This document shows, in pieces, positions 5,736 to 10,584 of a stretch of 10,584 nucleotides of DNA. Each line of letters opens with the position of its first letter. Position 1 is the first letter of the stretch. Where the stretch lies: contig DAXQ01000087.1 in assembly GCA_002506485.1 (NCBI GenBank), forward strand, positions 1 through 10,584, given 5' to 3'. This DNA comes from Euryarchaeota archaeon UBA136. GTDB lineage: Archaea > Thermoplasmatota > Poseidoniia > MGIII > CG-Epi1. The notes beneath the pieces were generated by a model. It had not been told where the DNA came from and searched no databases. It worked only from the letters and a program-made list of their open reading frames with translations. The translations under genes and the position numbers were made by a program.

Positions 5736-8147
5736 GTGAGCATCAGCTCTATCAAATTGTCAGTCGCCTGTCAGTTGCTGTTGGGAGTGGCACTGATTTT
5801 TGTTTCCGGGGGGGCTGAGGGGATAGATCCGGAGTGGAGCTACGAGGCTGGTGATGATGTCATGTCCATTGCAGTTTCAGCAGATGGAGAATACATTGCA
5901 GCTGGTTATAGGAATGGTTATGTCTATCTATTCGACAAGGATAACAATACACCACTCTGGAGTTATACTACTGGAGATACTGTGGTATCGGTTTCCATCT
6001 CAGCAGATGGTGAGTATATCACCGTTGGCACCTATAGTAGTGAGGAATTTGGTCTTCTCTACCTGTTCGATAAGGACAGCAGTACGCCTCTCTGGAGTTA
6101 CACTACTGGGAGTTATGTGATGTCGGCCGCCATCTCTGCAGATGGCGAGTACATTGTTGTAGGCACCTACACTGATAACAAGGTCTACCTCTTCAATATG
6201 AATAACAGCACCCCACTCTGGAGCTACACTCTTGGGGTTGATCCATACCAGGGTTATGTGTATTCGGTCGCAATTTCAGCAGATGGAGAATACATTGCAG
6301 CTGGTGCTAGAGATGGTTATGTTTACTTATTCGACAAGGACAGCAGCACGCCGCTCTGGAGCTATGGAACCGGAAGTTCAGCTGTGACTGGAGTCGCCAT
6401 TTCAGCAGATGGAGAATATATCACTGCTGGTTCTTCAGATATGGACACTGAAGATAACAAGGTCTATCTGTTTGACAAGGACATTGACACTCCGCTCTGG
6501 AGGTATGTAACTGGGGAGGCTACACATTTTGTCGCCATCTCTGTGGATGGTGAGTATATTGTTGCAGGCTCCTCCAACAACAATGTCTACCTCTTTGGCA
6601 GAGACAACAACTTCCCACTCTGGAGCTACGCTACAGGGGATAATGTGAGGTCAGTCGCCATCTCAGCGAACGGCGAGTACATTGTTGCAGGCTCCCAAGA
6701 TAACAAGAGCTACCTATTCAACAAAGATAGCAGCATACCGCTCTGGAGCTACGAAACCGGAGGTAGGGACGGAATGCCAGATGATATGGAGGTCGCTATC
6801 TCTGCAGATGGCGAGTACATTGTTGTAGGCTCCCACGATAACAAGATCTATCTCTTCGAAAGGGTTCCTAACAGTCCGCCGACCGTTTCAGACATATTTA
6901 TTAGTCACAATCTAACCGATTCGAAGCGCCGCGTTTATTTCTGGGCTAATTATAGTGATTCCGACGGAAATGTGACTGCATTTGAATGGTCTTCAGATAT
7001 AAATGGGATTCTCAACACAACCAGTAATTTCGACTCTGACGATCTTTCGGTCGGCCATCACAACATAAGTATCCGTGTGATGGATGATGATGGAGCTTGG
7101 TCAGATTATGTTTATCTGGATCTGGTAATTGAAGAACAGGAAGAAGAATGTTCTTTTGATAGTTTCATGGATAATATCTATGTTCAGAGTCCATCCCTAT
7201 CTGGTCCAGTAGTAGATGAATATATGTTGCTCGAGGTAGGTAAAGGTTCTTACCATTTTGTTTCGGAAGATAACGCTTACATAAGTTGGGAAACAACGGA
7301 TCTATCAGGCATTAAACTCGATAATGGACTACCTCTTCCTTCCAAAAAATTATTTACGGAAACGACATTTGATTATGAGAATCGAATTTTCACAGGAAAA
7401 ATAGATTTTACATTAGAAGGTGGTACATATGGTGGTGCAGCATCCTGGGATTACCAAATGATTTTCAGTGAGGATTATACTTCTATTGTTGGTGGGCAGA
7501 TATACCGGTTCGATTCCGACGGTAAAATATTTTACACCTGGACATTTGGTGTAGATGGAAATTATCCATATTGTGCCTTATGTACCCTCACTGCAGCTGA
7601 TTATTACAGCGAGAATCCCTTTGAGGATACAACATCACCTGACGAACAGGTTACCATCCCAGAAGATGGAGGATTGACACTCCCATTCTCTGGCAATCCT
7701 CTAGCTTATGGTGCCATAATTTCCATATTAGGACTCTTGGCAGGAGGTTATGCTGCGATGAGCGCACGCCAATCCATTCCCAAACTAATCAGTGGACTTC
7801 AGGGTCTGGTAGATGCAGGGATCACTGATTCAGAGCTGAATTCGGCTTTAGAGGATCTCGAAAACATGGATGGCCTAGGATTCTTTTCTAATGACAGGGC
7901 CAATGCGATGCAGATCCTGGATAATTATAACGAAATGACAGACCAGGCATTGGGTTCGATGAGACAATTGGATGAATTACAGGGAGTGGTTGATGAATTA
8001 CAGGCAGCCGGTGTTTCATCTCCTGAACTTGAGGCCGAGATAGCGGAGATTGAATCCATGCTGAATTCCCAGGTAGAGGGTGACACCAACAAGGATTTCT
8101 CATCTAATCTCTTCGATTTTTTCAAGAAGAACAAGGACGGTGAATAA
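5736..8147 (+). CDS. Secreted eight-repeat beta-propeller receptor-like membrane protein
   Basis: Start GTG 5736, 803 residues. Residues 1-29 are a signal peptide (VACQLLLGVALIFVSGGAEG). Residues 33-378 hold eight repeats of a WD40/PQQ-like blade with the pattern LWSYxTG...VAISADGEYIxAGS...VYLFDKD. Residues 380-467 (PPTVSDIFIS, YSDSDGNVTAFEW, HHNISIRVMDDDGAWSD) are a PKD/Ig-like domain. Residues 473-625 are a beta-rich domain I do not recognise, with Cys472, Cys613 and Cys616. Residues 656-676 (AYGAIISILGLLAGGYAAM) form one membrane segment. Residues 680-803 are a helical, partly coiled-coil cytoplasmic tail (LISGLQGLVDAGITDSELN, LQGVVDELQAAGVSSPELEAE). Type I orientation follows from the signal peptide. 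The tail's last codon overlaps the ATPase start (TAATG), so the two are translationally coupled and probably interact. A sensor or binding role is inferred; the ligand is unknown. A weak TATA-like element (ATTAGTAA, 5706-5713) would fit a leaderless start. Confidence 0.82.
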   Translation: MSISSIKLSVACQLLLGVALIFVSGGAEGIDPEWSYEAGDDVMSIAVSADGEYIAAGYRNGYVYLFDKDNNTPLWSYTTGDTVVSVSISADGEYITVGTYSSEEFGLLYLFDKDSSTPLWSYTTGSYVMSAAISADGEYIVVGTYTDNKVYLFNMNNSTPLWSYTLGVDPYQGYVYSVAISADGEYIAAGARDGYVYLFDKDSSTPLWSYGTGSSAVTGVAISADGEYITAGSSDMDTEDNKVYLFDKDIDTPLWRYVTGEATHFVAISVDGEYIVAGSSNNNVYLFGRDNNFPLWSYATGDNVRSVAISANGEYIVAGSQDNKSYLFNKDSSIPLWSYETGGRDGMPDDMEVAISADGEYIVVGSHDNKIYLFERVPNSPPTVSDIFISHNLTDSKRRVYFWANYSDSDGNVTAFEWSSDINGILNTTSNFDSDDLSVGHHNISIRVMDDDGAWSDYVYLDLVIEEQEEECSFDSFMDNIYVQSPSLSGPVVDEYMLLEVGKGSYHFVSEDNAYISWETTDLSGIKLDNGLPLPSKKLFTETTFDYENRIFTGKIDFTLEGGTYGGAASWDYQMIFSEDYTSIVGGQIYRFDSDGKIFYTWTFGVDGNYPYCALCTLTAADYYSENPFEDTTSPDEQVTIPEDGGLTLPFSGNPLAYGAIISILGLLAGGYAAMSARQSIPKLISGLQGLVDAGITDSELNSALEDLENMDGLGFFSNDRANAMQILDNYNEMTDQALGSMRQLDELQGVVDELQAAGVSSPELEAEIAEIESMLNSQVEGDTNKDFSSNLFDFFKKNKDGE
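5832..6863 (+). repeat. Eight tandem beta-propeller blade repeats
   Basis: Units start near 5832, 5955, 6090, 6216, 6354, 6495, 6618 and 6741, each about 41-47 codons. DNA-level similarity is high for some pairs. Bases 6132-6164 (unit 3) and 6798-6830 (unit 8) are 33 identical bases. Bases 5871-5940 (unit 1) and 6270-6339 (unit 4) differ at only 8 of 70 positions by hand count. This indicates recent blade duplication or gene conversion. Confidence 0.85.
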
Positions 8148-9862
8148 TGTCTTACGAGCAAATATTAGAAAAGATCCAGAAGGCTAAGGCACTGGCCGAC
8201 TCCAAGAAGGCAGCCCTTGTCACGGGAAGAGAGCACGAACCACCCAAAAAGTCTGATGTCAAGACAGCAAGGGATTTAGAATATCGGGATTCGGTCCAGG
8301 ACTGGGCCAAACCTTCAGATCTGGCACCCGACGGTGAGACATTTCTCGATCTATTTACCAGTCGGTGGAAATGTTATTCTAAATGGCCAGATAATTTAGA
8401 GGAACTGGATAATCTTCATAATAATTTTAAGGATATCTCGGTTTCTTCCTATTTCGAGATTCCAATCGATCCTACAGTGGTCCTGAGTGAATGGGGACTT
8501 CCTCCCAATCTGAGAAAGAATGTGTATCTGGATGATGAACGAGCGTCACACATCCTTAAAGTTCTTGGTAGCAAACCAGAGGATAATTATGTGATTATTG
8601 GAGAACCAGGAGTTGGTAAGACCACACTATTATTCGAGATCTTTGATTCTTTCATGGACAAAGTCCCGACAGGTATTCTAACAACCACTGAAATGACGGA
8701 TGCCCATCTTGAATTTGGGATGAGATTGTTCTATGATGATATTCCAGAGAATATAGAAATTGTTCAAGGCATCATTGAAAACGATACCAAGGGATTGGTT
8801 GTTACTGCCCGTGAGGCAGATTGGGATAAGTTGCCCGAAGAATTCCAGAAAAAATTCAACAGATTGACTGTACCTCTCTTCTCAGATGCGAATGTATCAC
8901 GATTATGCGAACGTATGTTTGATTTTTCAAACATAAAACATAATCCGGCATCAATAGAAGAATTGACCAATTATGCACAAGGAAGTCCGATTTTTGTGTG
9001 GTTGATGATCAAGGAAATGCAATACAATGGTACTTCAGTTCTGACCAAGAATTTTGTCAAGGATAATTCAAGGAAGGGAATGGAGAATTATGTTGCTTTG
9101 ATATTACAGAGATTGCTCAAGGATGGTCCCAATTACAAACCCGGGGGTTTGCATGCTCTGGCTTGTATGATTTTCCTATCTGACTACATGCGGGACAGAC
9201 GTTGCAACGAGATGCTTTATCGTTCGTTTGCAGATGAAATTGAGTCTGAATTTGAGGAGATGTTTGATGATAAGCAGAATCATAATACATTCAATCAGAT
9301 GATAGTTTACTTGTCTGGAGAGGGGACCACCATTGGTTTCCCACATGATAGTTGGGCTGATGTTCTTCAGGGAACAGGTAGAAATAATCCCCTGAGGGCA
9401 GATATACAGACTATCAAGCTCAAATTCGCTGATAAGAAATATGAGGATGTTTACAAGAAACAGGCAGTTACAGGTGCCTGGGAAACAGCAGTTTCAAGAT
9501 ACAACAAGAATATCATTCGTGAAAAGGATGCATTTCTCTCAATGGTTGATACCCTGACCTATAACTACACATTGTCCGATTTGGAAAAATTGGGTGTTGA
9601 TATCGAGATGATGAGAGAGGTCTCCTCTCTTAATTCTGATCTACCGATAGCTGCTAGAGTATTGTCCAGGATCCAGGCCGCACGTCCGACCCAAGTAACT
9701 CAGATTATCAATATTCAGCATTCGGTCATCAGTAAATCAACTTTAGAATTCAGTAAAGACAATATCAATGTCGAGTCCTCAGTGATAACTGATTCTGAAT
9801 TGGATGAGGAAGATCTGAAAGAAACAAAGCATAGTATCGTTGTCGATTCCAAGAAAAAATAA
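8147..9862 (+). CDS. STAND-like P-loop ATPase coupled to the propeller gene
   Basis: ATG 8147 overlaps the preceding stop by one base. The 571-residue protein has no signal or membrane segment. Residues 1-110 are a helical, charged N-terminal region. The P-loop is GEPGVGKTT (152-160). RLFYDDI (193-199) resembles a Walker B strand, VVTARE (218-223) a sensor-1 strand with following arginine, and GSP (279-281) the GxP motif after the winged-helix-like linker, an order typical of STAND/NACHT NTPases. The interval from Walker A to Walker B is only about 35 residues, shorter than usual. Residues 310-500 are helical with no recognised repeats. The last 60 residues (QIINIQHSVISKSTLEF and following) are polar, beta-prone and end in lysines. 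STAND proteins commonly act as ligand-triggered switches in signalling and defence; whether this one does is inference. Coupling to a membrane receptor suggests it takes a signal from the propeller protein's cytoplasmic tail. Confidence 0.78.
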   Translation: MSYEQILEKIQKAKALADSKKAALVTGREHEPPKKSDVKTARDLEYRDSVQDWAKPSDLAPDGETFLDLFTSRWKCYSKWPDNLEELDNLHNNFKDISVSSYFEIPIDPTVVLSEWGLPPNLRKNVYLDDERASHILKVLGSKPEDNYVIIGEPGVGKTTLLFEIFDSFMDKVPTGILTTTEMTDAHLEFGMRLFYDDIPENIEIVQGIIENDTKGLVVTAREADWDKLPEEFQKKFNRLTVPLFSDANVSRLCERMFDFSNIKHNPASIEELTNYAQGSPIFVWLMIKEMQYNGTSVLTKNFVKDNSRKGMENYVALILQRLLKDGPNYKPGGLHALACMIFLSDYMRDRRCNEMLYRSFADEIESEFEEMFDDKQNHNTFNQMIVYLSGEGTTIGFPHDSWADVLQGTGRNNPLRADIQTIKLKFADKKYEDVYKKQAVTGAWETAVSRYNKNIIREKDAFLSMVDTLTYNYTLSDLEKLGVDIEMMREVSSLNSDLPIAARVLSRIQAARPTQVTQIINIQHSVISKSTLEFSKDNINVESSVITDSELDEEDLKETKHSIVVDSKKK

Positions 9863-9895
9863 TTATTTGAGACCTATTTCTCTACGAACAACACT

Positions 9896-9985
9896 GGTGT
9901 ATCCTCAGCCTTTTAGGGATGCACCCCGAACCTGGTCAAGGTACTGCTCGAATCGAGCGTCAAAGAGCGATCCGAAATAGCATAA
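9896..9985 (+). pseudogene. Decayed 3' end of a second E1-rhodanese-type gene
   Basis: Read in frame, 9905-9985 gives SAF, a stop (TAG at 9914), then GCTPNLVKVLLESSVKERSE-IA and a TAA at 9983. The intact gene at 2764-4512 ends SAFEGCATHLVKVLLESTVK-DRSEVA. From 9914 the DNA is 82% identical without gaps. From codon LVK onward five of seven differences are at third codon positions, so this copy diverged while still coding, as part of a paralogue, and was broken later. Nothing of the E1, rhodanese or coiled-coil regions remains: the ATPase gene ends only 34 bases upstream. Confidence 0.85.
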
Positions 9986-10091
9986 TCGAACCGAAATTGT
10001 TTTCTGTCGACATAGTTCAAAATCACGATGAGATTATCATTTACCATACAGTAATTGCCAGTCCCGCGCATCGATTTTCCAGGAGCGCAGG

Positions 10092-10517
10092 TCAGCCGTA
10101 CTTGTGCCGGTTCATGATATATCTGTAATATTCCATCCAGCTCTTGGCATCATACTGAGGGTTGCGAAGTCTGGAGCGATATTCGCGATCATCCATGTCC
10201 GGGTCCCTGGTTCGAAGTTGGGCGATCTCTTCTGCAGAGAAATCGTACCAACACAGACCCCAATATTTGTCAGCCCAGTCCATGAAACATTCTCCCTTGT
10301 AGGTCACCCGATAGACAAAGGCCGGTCTTCCGCCCGTATTCCCGGGGTCCTTCCGCCGCCTGACGAAGCCCCATCTCTTCAATCTGTTGAGGGCCACCCC
10401 GGCATGGGGATGGGATATCCCAAGTTCAACTGCGATGTCCTTTGCCTTGGCATCTGTGAGGTATGAGACGCGGTGCAGGACGGAGAACCAGGGGGTTATC
10501 CGGTTGTTTTGATACAT
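10092..10517 (-). CDS. Winged helix-turn-helix transcriptional regulator
   Basis: 141 residues, ATG at 10517, TGA at 10092. Residues 21-50 form a helix-turn-helix (AKDIAVELGISHPHAG followed by VALNRLKRWGFV), and residues 52-72 form a wing (RRRKDPGNTGGRPAFVYRVT) with the GRPxxVY pattern common in MarR/ArsR/PadR-like and DUF-type archaeal regulators. Residues 75-141 are a Trp/Tyr/Arg-rich helical tail (MDWADKYWGLCWYDF, WMEYYRYIMNRHKYG) that could mediate dimerisation; I do not recognise it as a named domain. No metal-binding cluster is evident. The gene runs towards the E1 remnant and the ATPase gene and has its own promoter. Composition is more GC-rich than the adjacent ATPase gene, so it may belong to the host backbone. 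Target genes are unknown. Confidence 0.78.
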   Translation of the reverse strand: MYQNNRITPWFSVLHRVSYLTDAKAKDIAVELGISHPHAGVALNRLKRWGFVRRRKDPGNTGGRPAFVYRVTYKGECFMDWADKYWGLCWYDFSAEEIAQLRTRDPDMDDREYRSRLRNPQYDAKSWMEYYRYIMNRHKYG

Positions 10518-10554
10518 ATATACTTTGGAGGTACAATGGACTACTTTTTAACCC

Positions 10555-10566
10555 TATATATTTAAA
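10555..10566 (-). promoter_or_regulatory. TATA box of the winged-helix regulator gene
   Basis: On the minus strand this reads TTTAAATATATA, a strong archaeal TATA element. It predicts a start near 10534 and a leader of about 17 bases before ATG 10517. A second AT-rich stretch (GTATATAT, about 10516-10523) overlaps the start codon and has no suitable start downstream, so it is less likely to be used. Confidence 0.55.
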
Positions 10567-10584
10567 AACATTATTGGCTGGAGC

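Noticed and set aside
9919..10128. Plus-strand open frame of 69 codons after the ATPase gene
   Set aside because: It reads the E1 remnant out of frame; the homologous frame is the one containing the TAG at 9914 and TAA at 9983.
10104..10466. Plus-strand open frame of 120 codons
   Set aside because: It overlaps the winged-helix regulator, whose minus-strand protein has a clear DNA-binding motif, and its own product shows nothing recognisable.
10536..10565. Nine-codon plus-strand frame preceded by GGAGG at 10527-10531
   Set aside because: Too short to support, and it lies within the promoter of the opposite-strand regulator. The GGAGG is probably chance.

Overview
The window reads as archaeal chromosome, most likely from an uncultured euryarchaeal lineage near Thermoplasmatota. 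This rests on several signs: an Lhr-type helicase with the archaeal C-terminal zinc motif, TATA boxes about 26 bases before GTG or ATG starts (leaderless transcription) with few Shine-Dalgarno sites, and fused proteins typical of such genomes. The lineage is an inference; no rRNA, tRNA, CRISPR array or transposase was seen.

Layout. 1-1374 is the 3' part of an Lhr-like helicase gene that starts outside the window. 1410-2735 encodes a membrane-anchored PQQ-type sugar dehydrogenase whose propeller segments are in circularly permuted order. 2764-4512 encodes an E1-like (ThiF/MoeB) adenylating enzyme fused to a rhodanese domain, a coiled coil and a C-terminal sensory-type domain. On the opposite strand, 4547-5560 (or to 5584) encodes an ScpB-like winged helix tied by a glycine-rich linker to one membrane segment and an outer domain. 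A divergent intergenic region with a 21-bp palindrome separates it from a two-gene operon: 5736-8147 (secreted eight-repeat propeller, Ig/PKD-like domain, one membrane segment, cytoplasmic tail) and 8147-9862 (a STAND-like P-loop ATPase), overlapping at one base. A broken copy of the last codons of the E1 gene lies at 9896-9985, followed by a convergent small winged-helix regulator gene at 10092-10517.

Working together. The three genes at 4547-9862 look like a functional unit: an outward-facing propeller receptor, a coupled cytoplasmic NTPase, and a divergently transcribed membrane-tethered DNA-binding protein. They are visibly AT-richer than the helicase and E1 genes and are flanked by the true 3' end of the E1 gene on one side and a decayed 82%-identical copy of that end on the other. 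This suggests the block was inserted next to, or replaced most of, a second E1-type gene. The function (signalling, stress or defence) is not shown by sequence. The permuted dehydrogenase and the E1 fusion lacking zinc cysteines are separate points of interest.
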